Of a DNA stretch of 64,000 nt, positions 11,340 to 22,130 are shown piece by piece. A model generated the notes under the pieces. It was not told the DNA's origin, did not search any database, and saw nothing but the letters and a program-made list of their open reading frames with translations. Each line of letters opens with the position of its first letter. Position 1 is the stretch's first letter. A program made the position numbers and the translations under genes. The stretch is from Raphanus sativus. Its lineage: Eukaryota; Streptophyta; Magnoliopsida; Brassicales; Brassicaceae. The stretch is from NCBI RefSeq assembly GCF_000801105.2, contig NC_079511.1, positions 23,087,792 through 23,151,791 of the forward strand. Reading direction: 5' to 3'.

Positions 11340-13000
11340 TTTATAAATGATTTTGTTTGTTTGTGATGACATCAACAATGATTTTGGATGGGATAACGTT
11401 TTTGGTGATAATGAAGAGATGCTAAGAGTTTGTACTACTGACGTTGTAGAGCTTGTGCTCCTAAAATATTCCAAAACATGGAGGTTTAAGTTCAGAATTA
11501 GCTCGTGTACTATGGAGAGCAGACTATTATTTCTTAGAAATGATTTATAAGCCTCTATAAAACGTTATAAGACTTCATAAAATAATTACCTTTTGATATT
11601 CTACAAATCTTTATAAATGATTTTATAAATCTTTATAAATAACTTTAAATATTTTTATAAAACTAAAAAACACGTGCATGCTTTATAAAGAGATGATGAT
11701 ACGTGGCAGATTCTTTATAAAGTAAGGTTCCACCGCTTCAGACTCTTGTAAATGATTTTATAAACTATTACAAATACTTTTTTATTTCTTATCAATGATT
11801 CATAAATAATTATAAATTATTTACAAAGATTTATAAGAAATTATAAACACTTATAAATAGAGAGAGTGTTGGCGTGAGGATGAGCTATTATCGCGGTATA
11901 CCGTTTACTTTGCAAACAAAAAAGGAGTGTCTTCTCCATGTATTTGGGGGTTTAAGTTGAATTATTATTATCTATAAACTAATTTTAGTTTTATAAACCC
12001 TTTTAAATAGTTTTATAAACCTTTAAAATAGTTATATAAATATTTATATTTGTTTTATAAATTTTATAGATGGTTGATAGAAGGGTTTATAAGCTCTTAT
12101 ATAATTTATAAATGGTTCATAAATGGCTTTATAAATAGTTATATAAATATTTAAATGGTTTTAGAAACCTTTATATTTTTTATAAACCCTATATAAACTC
12201 TTTAAACCCCATTAAAACATTTTATAAACCCTTACAAATCTTATATTTTTTTTTATAAATTTATTTAAACCCTGTATAAACTCTTATAAATTCTATATAA
12301 AATCTTTATAAACATCTTTAGACTTTTTTTTTTGCTTAAAGCCCAACACTTTGATACACAATATTAAATTAATAAAACTAAAGAACACGTGCAAGCTTTG
12401 TAAAGAGATGATGATACGTGGCAGATTATGAGGCACATACAGACAGCAAGCAAGGCTCTACCGCTCAGAAATTTTACATACCTTTAAAAATTATTTTATA
12501 ATCCTTTATAATTGTTTATAAATTTTATAAATTATTTTTATATACCCTTATAAATTATTTACATATCCTTATAAACCTTTATAGAATTATTATACAAACC
12601 ATTATAAATTGTTTTATAAGGCTTTATAAATGGTTGTAGACTCTTTTAGTTGATTAATAAACCTATACAACTCTTATAATACCCATTATAAATTCTACTA
12701 TTAGACTTTATAAATGGTTATAAACAATTTAAATGTTTTAGAGTTCTTATAACTAATTTATTTTACCTTTATAAGCCATTATAAATTGTCTAAGCAGATA
12801 TATAACTCTTGAAAAAGATTTATTAACTTTTATTTAAATTGTGCTATGAAGAATATTAAACTCTCATAATATTTTTATAAACCGACTCATAAACGTTTAT
12901 AAATATATTTATAAAAAAATTATAAATGATTTATAAGTTCTTATAAATGGTTTTATAAACTCTTATAAGAGGTTTCTAACATGCAAGATAATATAGATCA
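11340..13000. repeat. TTTATAAA-rich tract inside the MULE-like element
   Basis: About 1.6 kb is dominated by near-palindromic words around TTTATAAA, CTTATAAA and TTATAAAT, in both orientations, at irregular spacing of roughly 10-25 bp. The tract also contains an internal duplication: 11671-11745 and 12387-12465 share CACGTGCATGCTTTATAAAG-like sequence, then AGATGATGATACGTGGCAGA and a CTACCGCT word. No coding frame is present. Confidence 0.7.
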
Positions 13001-13399
13001 GTTAGAGCCCAAGCTGCAACAAGATAATCACATTTCTGTCCAGTAAAGTCTTCGCTTGCCCAATGCTTCAATAGGATTAGAGCATTGTCTTTAAGGGAAA
13101 ATCAAGATTCAACAAAGTTGTGGACTCCTTGTATTTGGTGACGAATCAGAAACTTTTTATGAGAATCATTCATTATTCATGGAACTGATATTACAGAGGA
13201 TAATGGGCAACAAAACTCACAATCTTTCATGTGTACTTAGACATTAAGCATCAAACCAAACTCACAATCATATATCACAACAACAAAAGTTGTGGATTTT
13301 TCAACTCAAAAATGACTAACCGATCATTCATTCATTCTTCAAACTTCAGAAGCTGGCAAAACGTGAAATCACGGTTCTTGCTTTCCAACTCCGAAACTC

Positions 13400-13740
13400 T
13401 TTTAGCAGCAAATCACGAGTCCCGTTCTTGCCATTCCAGCTTTACAATGAACTACCACCACCGTTAACGACGGAGGAGGAGTAGAAGGAGGAGGTGTTTT
13501 GCTTCTTGGAGGAAGGAGAGACGTGAACCCACTTCTTCTTCCACTTCCTCACTGTTCCACCATCCCGGTTCCGTAACGAGTCGAGGACCTAACGCTGCAG
13601 TCGTCCAATCTCATTCTCGTCGTCGTCGCTCGATTGCGTCCTTGCCGTCGTCGTGTCGCCGTCGTCGTGTCGCCGTCGTCATCACTCAATCTCGGCACGT
13701 CGTTGTCTCATCGGAAGCAACGATGAATCCATGAATCTCA
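13400..13740 (-). pseudogene. Possible second captured gene fragment (WKKKWVHVSP)
   Basis: The minus strand reads VRKWKKKWVHVSPSSKKQNT, then SSFYSSSVVNGGGSS, followed by a stop. Its composition is much more coding-like (balanced GC, codon-like texture) than the flanking tract. The upstream side at 13620-13690 is an iterated CGTCGTCGC/CGCCGTCGTC stretch. I recall small plant proteins with a WKKKWV-type motif but cannot name the family with confidence. Confidence 0.4.
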
Positions 13741-14512
13741 ATGGAGGCTAGGTTAGATGACGAGGAGATGGATACCAATTGTTGAAGATGAAAAGTGAGG
13801 GTAGTTGAGTCTTTTACACATTAAAAATGTGGTATTTTTGAAAATGTCATTTGATTAGTGGTATAGTTGAATTGTGGTACCAATAAAAGTGTATTTATGA
13901 AATTTCCCCTATATTTAATAGATTGTTATTATTTTTAAACGCTTAGACCGCTTAACTAATAATCTAGGCATCCGCTTAAACGTTCTAGGCGCTAGGCGTT
14001 AGGTCGCCACCCGCTTAGCGCCTAGCGCTTTCTTGAACACTGTCTGAAAGTATATGAAACGGAAGTTTATCAATTTAAATCTGAATCAGTACTATACTAA
14101 AAGCTCTTAATACTCCACTCTAAAGCCATCCACGTCACTTAAAAAAATCATCCAATAGTAAAGCTTTATTGTGCCACGTCAAACCGGCTTCACATTTCAC
14201 AACATAAATCAGGGCCATTCTTATGGGCTGTCAATACATTTCTAAATGGCCCATCTTTAACCCGTTGATGGTTAATCGTCTTCTACTTGGTCGTCACCGT
14301 TTTGACTCTCTGTAATTCGCCGTTACGACCCAACTTTGATTAATCAATTATGTTCTTCACACTTTTATATAGAGCTTTCAATTCCTCGACATGTTTTGTT
14401 ACTCATCGTGTGTAGGGTTTCAGTCTATGTGGATTAATTTGTCACCCGGTAAGATTCAATAACGCTGCTTGGAAGTTCGTCTTGGATTCTCTTCCTCCTC
14501 TGGTACCGTGGT

Positions 14513-15074
14513 TGTAAGCTCAAGAACTTGGAGCTTGAGAAGCTGTTGCAGTGGTGGAGTTTTGGTTCGTGTACTTGTGTTACACACACAGGATGGTGTG
14601 TGACACACGCTTCGAAGAATAAAAAGGAAATATCAAGATGTGATGATATGAAATATTTCTATATACTTGGTTGACGAAATATGCATTAAAGGAGCGTGAT
14701 TAGATCACAAATTTGAAGATTTGGTGATGCTAAAATATAGGAAATATTATATTAGATAATAGGAAAATATTATTTAATATATATTGTGGCTTTTTCCTAG
14801 AATTAGGGTTAGAGCTTTTGACGTTGTAATTCTCACGGAAACATAGCAGCAGCTTTGGGGTTTCAGACAGTGAGTGATTTATAGAGGTGATCAACAGGAG
14901 TTGGTTCCTCATAAGGGTATATTAAGAATTGATCCGTGTCAAGCCGTGTGTGGCGTTGAGTAATTCGGATTTGACAAGTCTTTGTAAAAGATTGTTTCAG
15001 TGATTCTTAATAAACAGATAATTGTTCTTGGAATTATTTTGTGCCGTCTGTTCTCGCTGTATCTCGAACTTACA
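14513..15074 (+). repeat. 5' LTR of the gag-only element
   Basis: 562 bp, TGTAAG...CTTACA. It contains the palindromic cluster TGTGTTACACACACA / GTGTGTGACACACG at 14576-14609 and AT-rich words near 14735-14785 that could hold a TATA element. Confidence 0.88.
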
Positions 15075-15145
15075 ATTGGTATCAGAGCAGGACACCTAAA
15101 CGAAGAAGACATCTTCGAACCAAGGTGAGATCCTGAGAAGAGAAT

Positions 15146-17102
15146 ATGGCGATTTTGGCACAAAATATGTTGCTGCTGAATGATATGAACTATGGGTATT
15201 GGAAAGTAAGAATGAGAGCAAACTTACGTGGAGCTGATGAAGATATATGGACAGTTGTTCAAACTGGATGGGAAGAACCGTTTGTGATGCAAGAAGATGG
15301 TTTGAAGAGACCTAAACTGAAGACAAAGTGGACAGCAACAGAGAAAAAACTTTGAAGGTTTAATGCAAAAGCACTGGATACAATCTTCAGTTCTGTAGAT
15401 GCAAAGCAATTTGAGCTTATTCAGGGATGTGAATCAGCTAAAGAGGCTTGGGATATACTACAAAATGCTTTCGAGGGTACTGCGAATGTTAGGAGGATAA
15501 GATTGGACTTGCTTGCATCACAGGTTGAAGACATAAGGATGAGGGATGATGAGAAGATCGGAGATTTCAGTGCGAAGCTCAGCTCCATAGCCAATGAAGC
15601 ACAAGTTTTAGGTAAAAAATATGAAGATGCAAAATTAGTGAAGAAGTTTTTGCAATGTTTGCCTACTAAGTTTGCAGCACATAAAGCAGCGATAACATTG
15701 ACGATGAACACTGATGAACTGAAGTTTGCTGAGGTAGTAGGGATATTAAAGGCTGAGGAGATGGAATTGGAATCTAAGTGTTTAAAGCCTGCTCAAGACT
15801 CTCAAATTACAGTTGATGAAGACATCCAGAAAGCTAAGAGGCTTGAAGAATCTATCCACTTGGTGATTCAGAAACTTGAAGAAACCATGAATCTTTTGAA
15901 TAAGATGTCCAGCGACAGACTGCCTAGAGAAGAAGAAAGACATAAATGGCAGGCAGTGGTGTGTGTTTAATTGTCATGGTATTGGGCATGTCAAAACAGA
16001 GTGTCCATCATTCAAGAGAAAAGAAATCAAGTGTAATGGATGTAATGGTTATGGGCACATAAAATCAGATTGTGTGAACACCAAAAAGATGAAGATGAAG
16101 AGAAGTTGCAATGATAAAGTACCAGAGAGAAAAGAAGATGCTCTCAATTTCGTGTCTCTTCATGGAGTTATAGGATCTGAAAAAGACATCACTAAGAGTG
16201 AAATTCGTATGTCGGGTGTGTCACACACCAATTCAGTTGCGTCACACAGTGATACAGAAAGTGATATAGATGCAGATTTTCTAGCCGAGTATAAGGTTCT
16301 CTTTGGTAAATTTGCAGAACTCAGTCACGAAAACCTACAGCTCATCAAGGATAAAGCTGTCTTGAAAGATCAAGTCAACACCCTAGAGATGAAACGGACT
16401 GATGCGAAGGGTGAATCAAAGTGTAGGGTGAGAGAGGATGATAATGAAGACGAGCTTCAGTCTCTTAAGAGAGTTATTGCAGAGCAGAATCAAGTTCAAC
16501 AAGAGTCTGGAATAAATTTTCATCAGATGAAACAACTGTTGAATCAAGAACTTGAGAAGAGTCAGCTTCTGGAAAGACAACTTGCTGAGAACTACAAGAA
16601 AGTGAGAATATTAAACATTGGATCAGCAAGTCTGGATCATATCTTGTCAATTGGGCAGTCTCCAAAAATCAGTTGGGGTTTGGGTTATAAAGGGACGACT
16701 TCACAAGAGGTTGACAAGAATGAAGGAATCAAGTTTGTAAAACGCTCAATCCCAGTTGTTTCAGCTGAACGAAGGGATGAAACTCAAGCAAAGACTGTGG
16801 TTCCAAAGATACAAGACAGAAAAATTGTTGCTAAGCGAATGAATGGCTGTCTCTTTTGTGGTAAGACCGGACATACTGTTGCTTTCTGTTATTCTAGGAG
16901 AAACCAGACTGAGCGAGCTTGGAGGATGAACTTTTGTTATGTGGAACCTAGAAGATATGGACATGTTTGGATAGCTAAGAATGATATGTATCCTAAGTTT
17001 ACGAAATGTGTGTCACACGAGCATACTAGTGTGTCATACAATCGAATGGGTGATCAATATACTGAGTTTGAAGAACCAGTTCGATGGCCTAGAAGGTACT
17101 GA
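15146..17102 (+). pseudogene. Gag polyprotein of the LTR element, one nonsense and one frameshift
   Basis: The start MAILAQNMLLLNDMNYGYWK opens a UBN2-type retrotransposon gag. A TGA at 15353-15355 interrupts KKL-RFNAKALD, where the family usually has Trp. The same frame then runs on through the UBN2 domain to about 15965. A single extra G inside the first zinc knuckle shifts the frame, and 15966-17102 continues it. Three CCHC knuckles are present: the split CFNCHGIGHVKTEC, CNGCNGYGHIKSDC (about 16030-16075) and CLFCGKTGHTVAFC (about 16850-16890). A coiled-coil stretch (about 16290-16600) separates the second and third. The undamaged gene would have about 650 codons and still lack pol. Confidence 0.85.
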
Positions 17103-17272
17103 GAGTTTTTGATGGCCCCACAAGTATCATGAAGTTGTTCAAAGAGTTTTTCACTCAAGCAGGGGGAGATGATACTTAATTCAGGGGAAGTTTAAGTTAG
17201 TACTTTGGTGGTATGTATGATGCATATTGTTCTTAGGCTTGAGTTGTAAAACTCAGTGAAAAAGAGGGAGAA

Positions 17273-17827
17273 TGTAAGCTCAAGAACTTGGAGCTTGGAA
17301 AGCTGTTGCAGTGGTGGAGTTTTGGTTCGTGTACTTGTGTTACACACACAGGATGGTGTGTGACACACGCTTCGAAGAATAAAAATGAAATATCAAGATG
17401 TGATGATATGGAATATTTCTATATACTTGGTTGACGAAATATGCATTAAAGGAGCGTGATTAGATCACAAATTTGAAGATTTGGTGATGCTAAAATACAG
17501 GAAATATTATATTAGATAATAGGAAAATATTATTTAATATATATTGTACTTTTTCCTAGAATTAGGGTTAGAGCTTTTGAAGTTGTAATTCTCACGGAAA
17601 CATAGCAGCAGCTTTGGAATTTCAGACAGTGAGTGATTTATAGAGGTGATCAACAGGAGTTGGTTCCTCATAAGGGTATATTAAGAATTGATCCGTGTCA
17701 AGCCGTGTGTGGCGTTGAGTATTTCGGATTTGACAAGTCTTTGTAAAAGATTGTTTCAGTGATTCAAGAGATAATTGTTCTTAGAATTATTTTGTGCCGT
17801 CTGTTCTAGCTGTATCTCGAACTTACA
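17273..17827 (+). repeat. 3' LTR of the gag-only element
   Basis: 555 bp. It differs from the 5' LTR by about a dozen substitutions and a few small indels, the largest near 17764 where AATAAAC-type sequence is replaced. Confidence 0.88.
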
Positions 17828-18234
17828 GTGGTACGTATCTCCTTCAATCCAATTTCTCAGATATTCATTGACTCAAATCAACCAGAAAATCCATTTGTTG
17901 GTCTACAATCGCGTCCTTTGAGCTGTTTTCTGAACATGTTTCAGGTTTCCGTTCGATGCCAGAAGTTTAGCGGAGATTTTTTTCGGTAAACAGTTACGGA
18001 GAGATTTGTCACGGCGTCATCTTTAGTGACAAGATTCACAATCACCAGAGAGTCTCTAGCGGAGAGAGAGTTGCTGGTGAAATAAAATAAAAAACTTCAA
18101 GCTCCAACAAGTCTGTTTTGGTAGGGGATCAAAACTGTGAGATTCACAGATGTTAAAATCGTAGGGCTCTTAATCAATCGTAGCTTTTGATTCTTTTTTT
18201 TTACCTCCTTTTTAAATCTTTGATCTAGCGGTTG

Positions 18235-18600
18235 TAGATGACTGGAAACTCGAAGCCGGCAAAAAGTATTTCTTCACAAGAAACTACTCCACCATTGTTG
18301 TTTTTGTAACCAAACTCATGAATGATTTTGTGAGATCGATTTATCTAAAGTTTCTATCTTTGTGAACAGATATGTAGCTGGAAACGGATTCCATGTTATT
18401 GGTGCTCACACTGATAGCCCTTGCCTCAAACTCAAGCCCGTTTCAAAGGTGGAAGCCTTTTTTTTTTGTTTCTTTGTCAATTCGCATTTTCAGTTTTGTT
18501 TTTTTTTTTTTAATTTAAAATCATGGGATTGGTGTTGACAGATAACTAAAGCTGGATGCTTGGAGAGGTTGGAGTGGGAATTGAGAAGAAGACACGGTAA
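18235..18600 (+). pseudogene. Aspartyl aminopeptidase (M18) fragment
   Basis: Three consecutive exons of a DAP-type M18 metallopeptidase are recognisable with their splice signals. Exon one (about 18235-18311) reads DDWKLEAGKKYFFTRNYSTI. Exon two (18370-18448) reads YVAGNGFHVIGAHTDSPCLK, then LKPVSK; it keeps the metal-binding His and Asp of HTD. Exon three starts at 18542 with ITKAGCLE and then loses similarity. The protein normally removes N-terminal Asp/Glu in the cytosol or vacuole. Only a short N-terminal part is present and the frame fails at both ends, so this is a captured or decayed fragment inside the proposed Helitron. Confidence 0.85.
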
Positions 18601-19167
18601 AGAATCTTACAGTCTTTAGATTGTGATAGTTGTTTATACTGAGAAAAATATCAAATTATTAAATCTCAACGTCAAAGAATACAGATCACTCTCTTACACG
18701 TATCACGTACGTATTTATGTACTTTAGAGAAACCAAATAGTACTGATATAGATACTGAGGCAGGCAACAAGTAGTACAAATATATATATTTCACGAAAGA
18801 CTTTCCTAATTTTTATATTTCTGTACACACGTTTCATGCGGTTCTGTTGATAAACAATACTAATAATCTCCTCCCCATCTTTCATGATTCAGTACCCAAA
18901 AACAATAGTCAGACTTTTAGAAGAAAGAGGTATAGAGACTGGTCGATGCCTAGCTACCATCCCTTGCCTGTAAAGCTTCAAGGTTTGATGGACACTGATG
19001 AAGAATACTTTCCTACTTTTTTAACAAGTTAAACGAAAAGGTTGAGAATCTGAATCTAATAATGTAAACCCAAGGGCTGAGGAAGCTTAAACATATCAGA
19101 CGTCAGACGTGTGCTTTTAATCTGTTCCAGTGAACAGTTTTTGACTTTGGTCGAATTTCTTGGCTTT
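18601..19167. other. Non-coding stretch between pseudogene and Copia element
   Basis: AT-rich, no recognised gene. A 61-codon open frame at 18847-19032 (MINNTNNLLPIF...) has no family resemblance and is not supported. Confidence 0.35.
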
Positions 19168-19172
19168 CATAC

Positions 19173-19570
19173 TATTAAGAAGACTACACTAAGCGACACC
19201 GTTTGCAGTAAGGAGAAAGAGAAGGAGAAGGTGGGCCTCGAGTATTCTAAACCCAATGCAGAAGTGAGAAGCCCAGACAGTCAAGTGACCAAGCAACGGT
19301 CTGATTTCAAAGATGAGAAGAAGAGAGTCAAAAGCAAAAGACAGATGACGTTGGGTTGTAGAGATGATAATGGCGTGAGTTTGTACAACAGATTCTCAGC
19401 CATTGATTCTGAAGAAGAATAGGATCTTGCCATCTGTCTAGAACCTCTAGGGTTTTCATTACTTGTATAAATAAGCTCTTCTTGTAACCGAGAACATCAA
19501 TGAGAAAGTAATGAAATTACAGTAAACAGAGTAATCATCTTCTTCATTCATAAATCTGATAACTTCTTTA
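19173..19570 (+). repeat. 5' LTR of the Copia element, with an internal open frame
   Basis: 398 bp. It contains an open frame to 19422 that ends GVSLYNRFSAIDSEEE, is rich in Lys and Glu, and is also open in the 3' LTR. A TATA-like TATAAATAAG lies at 19467 and an AATGAGAAAG word near the end. Confidence 0.85.
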
Positions 19571-19583
19571 TGGTATCAGAGCT

Positions 19584-20474
19584 ATGGCGATGGAACCCTA
19601 CACGCCTCCGACTCTGGACATAGTCCACTCAGTTTCTCTTAAACTTACAGACAAGAACTACATTCTCTGGAAGCGGCAGTTTGAGGCTTTCCTCAACGGC
19701 CAAGGTCTTCTAGGGTTTGTCACTGGTTCCATGCCACCACCGGTTACAACTCTCAACATACCTGGAATCAACGGCATCACAACTCCAGTCCCAAACCCTG
19801 ACTATGCGCTATGGTTTCAAACAGACCAAGTGGTGCAGTCATGGCTCCTCGGATCTCTAGCTGAAGAAATACAAAGTGTGGTCATTGACTGCACTACATC
19901 GAAGCAGATCTGGACGTCCTTGGCTACCCACTACAACAGAGCAACTTCCTCTCGTCTCTTTGAGTTACAGCGCAAACTTCAAACCACTTCCAAGCAACAG
20001 AAGTCCATGGCTGACTATCTTCGAGAGATTAAAACCATTTGTGACCAACTTGCTTCTATTGGAAGTCCAGTACCTGAACGCATGAAGATCTTTGCTGCTC
20101 TGTTGGGTCTGGGAAAAGAATATGAACCCATCAAGACAAGTATTGAGGGGACAATGGATGCTGCCGTGACTCCTACGTTTGAACACATCATTCCTAGACT
20201 CACAGCATTTGACGTTAGACTTCAGAGCTACGCTGTGGAACCAGGAGTAACACCGCACCTAGCCTTCAACACCACCAGAGGAAGACCCTATTTTGGAAGG
20301 AACAGAGGCGGGCGTGGTAGAAGAAACAACTTCTTCACCACTAGAGGTAGAGGCTTTCCTCAGCATCTCTCCTCAGCCTCCTCTGTTTCCTCAAGATCCT
20401 CTGTTTCGGCTGATAGTGAAGCTAGACCAGTGTGTCAAATATGTGGTAAACCTGGTCATGTTGCGATGAGATGA
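19584..20474 (+). pseudogene. Copia gag, stopped at the zinc knuckle
   Basis: A 296-residue open frame begins MAMEPYTPPTLDIVHSVSLK and continues with LTDKNYILWKRQFEAFLNGQ, a typical UBN2/retrotran_gag_2 domain. Near the end is an Arg/Gly-rich stretch (GRPYFGRNRGGRGRRNN), then the knuckle CQICGKPGHVAMR. An in-frame TGA comes immediately before the last knuckle Cys. The surrounding GATGATG suggests a 3-bp duplication that created the stop, because removing one codon restores the CX2CX4HX4C spacing. The frame continues after it into pol. Confidence 0.85.
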
Positions 20475-20477
20475 TGT

Positions 20478-22130
20478 CACCGCTTCGACAACTCCTTTCA
20501 GAGTGATGAGATCCACAACGCTCTTGCTGCTCTAAGGATGTCTGACTTCGCTGAAGTGGCGGGTCATGAGTGGTTCCCAGACACTGGCGCTTCGGCGCAC
20601 ATCACCAACTCACCGCTTCATCTTCAGAATGCTCAGCCGTATCTTGGGTCCGACTCTGTTATGGTAGGAAATGGGGAGTTCTTACCAATCACTCACACTG
20701 GTTCGACAAGCATAGCTTCAACCTCTGGTAAGATTCCTATCAAAGATGTCTTGGTCTGTCCTAATATCGCCAAACCACTTCTCTCTGTGTCAAAGTTCAC
20801 AAAGGATTACCCTTGTGGCTTTAACTTTGATTGTGACAACGTTTTTGTCTATGATAAGGGAACCAAGAAGGTTCTACTCAGGGGAAGAAACACTAATGGA
20901 CTGTATAGGTTGCGGACTCCAGCGCTTCAAGCATTCTTCACAACTAGACAAGTTGCTGCGAGTGACGAAGTGTGGCATCAGCGGCTGGGGCATCCCAATC
21001 CTCATACTCTCCAACAACTATCATCTACTAGGACAATCTTGATCAATAAAAGCTCTAAGTCTCATTGTGAAGCGTGCAAGATGGGCAAGAGTGCAAGACT
21101 ACCGTTTGAAGCTTCGACGTTTGTTGCCTCAAGACCTCTTGAACGGATCCACTGCGACCTCTGGGGTCCAGCTCCTGTTACCTCTGTCCAAGGGTTTAGA
21201 TACTATGTAGTCTTCGTTGATAACTACTCTAGAAATAGCTGGTTGTTTCCTTTAAAACAGAAGTCGGATTTCTTCTCTGTTTTTGTTGCTTTCCAAGCGT
21301 TGGTTCAGAATCTCCTTTGTACTAAGATTGGATCATTTCAATGTGATGGTGGTGGAGAATTTATTAGTAATCAATTCCTTCTTCATCTGCAACAAAATGG
21401 GATACAACAGCTTATTTCCTGTCTTCATACGCCACAACAAAATGGCTTGGCAGAACGGAAACACAGACAAATTGTTGAGTTTGGACTGTCACTGCTGTTT
21501 CAAAGTCGAGTGCCTCATAAGTTTTGGGTAGAGGCTTTCTTTACAGCAAACTATCTGAGCAACAGGTTACCTCACAGTGCTTTGGACAAGACACTGAGCC
21601 CGCATGAGATCCTGTACAAAAGAGCTCCAGCTTACTCTGCTTTGAAAGTATTTGGCTGCGCCTGTTATCCTACACTCAGAGACTACTCAAAGAACAAGTT
21701 TGATCCCAGGTCACTAAAGTGTGTTTTCTTGGGTTACAGTGATAAGTTCAAAGGCTACAGGTGCCTACTACCCTCAACCGGAAGAGTCTACCTTAGTAGG
21801 CATGTCACATTTGATGAAAGTGACTTCCCCTACTCAAATTCATACAAACATCTTCAAACACCTGCTAATACTGCATTGATGGAAGCTTGGTACAAAAGTC
21901 AGACTGCCTCTACTCAGTCTCATCAAGACAGCAATGATCTGACACCACCAGTGGGTCCAGTTGCAACTACTCGACTGCGTCACAAGCCACAAGCTCCTAC
22001 GCAAAGTCACCCAACACAAAGCCCACCCAGTCCAACCTCGTCAAGTATCTCAGTTCAGCAACTATCTGTTGGATTTTGGATTCAGTTGCTGCATCAAAGA
22101 TGCGTCTCTATTTGTGTACTCAAAGGGTAA
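20478..22130 (+). pseudogene. Copia pol, protease and integrase part
   Basis: This is in frame with gag apart from the TGA. It opens CHRFDNSFQ, then the aspartic protease motif WFPDTGASAHIT at about 20572-20605. GAG-pre-integrase follows with VWHQRLGHPNPHTL and the C-X2-C of CEACKMGKSA. The integrase core is present with HCDLWGPAP (first Asp), QCDGGGEF (second Asp) and QQNGLAERKHR (Glu). The frame closes at 22130 after an internal deletion that joins a Pro/Ser-rich linker directly to the middle of reverse transcriptase. Confidence 0.9.

Larger units (their letters stand above)
10253..13910 (+). mobile_element. Pack-MULE-like element carrying gene fragments
   Basis: This is a 3658-bp insertion inside the hAT. 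The 9-bp flanks are ATATTTAAG (10244-10252) and ATATTTAAT (13911-13919), matching at 8 of 9 positions and fitting the Mutator superfamily. The ends are imperfect inverted repeats: AGAAATTGTCAAAAATACC on the left and, as reverse complement, AGGGGAAATTTCATAAATAC on the right. Both are followed by words on the theme AACTATACCAC. The interior holds a captured DUF936 fragment, a long TTTATAAA-rich tract and a second possible gene fragment, with no transposase. Confidence 0.72.
10002..14042. mobile_element. hAT element (CAGTGTTC ends) split by a MULE-like insertion
   Basis: The element starts CAGTGTTC (10002) and ends GAACACTG (14042). It is flanked by perfect 8-bp direct repeats TCTGAAAG (9994-10001 and 14043-14050), the target size of hAT transposons. 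Both subterminal regions carry iterated CGCCTAG/GCGCTAGGCG words that give them a far higher GC content than their surroundings. No transposase is encoded. Without the nested insertion and its duplicated target, the hAT would be about 374 bp, a MITE. Confidence 0.88.
14513..17827 (+). mobile_element. Gag-only LTR retrotransposon (TR-GAG type)
   Basis: A complete LTR element of 3315 bp has LTRs at 14513-15074 and 17273-17827, both beginning TGTAAG and ending CTTACA. Perfect 5-bp target duplications GTGGT lie at 14508-14512 and 17828-17832. The primer-binding site TGGTATCAGAGCAG (15077-15090) lies 2 bp after the 5' LTR. A purine run AAAAAGAGGGAGAA precedes the 3' LTR. The only coding region is a gag gene; protease, integrase, reverse transcriptase and RNase H are all missing. 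LTR divergence by eye is about 2-3%. Confidence 0.9.
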
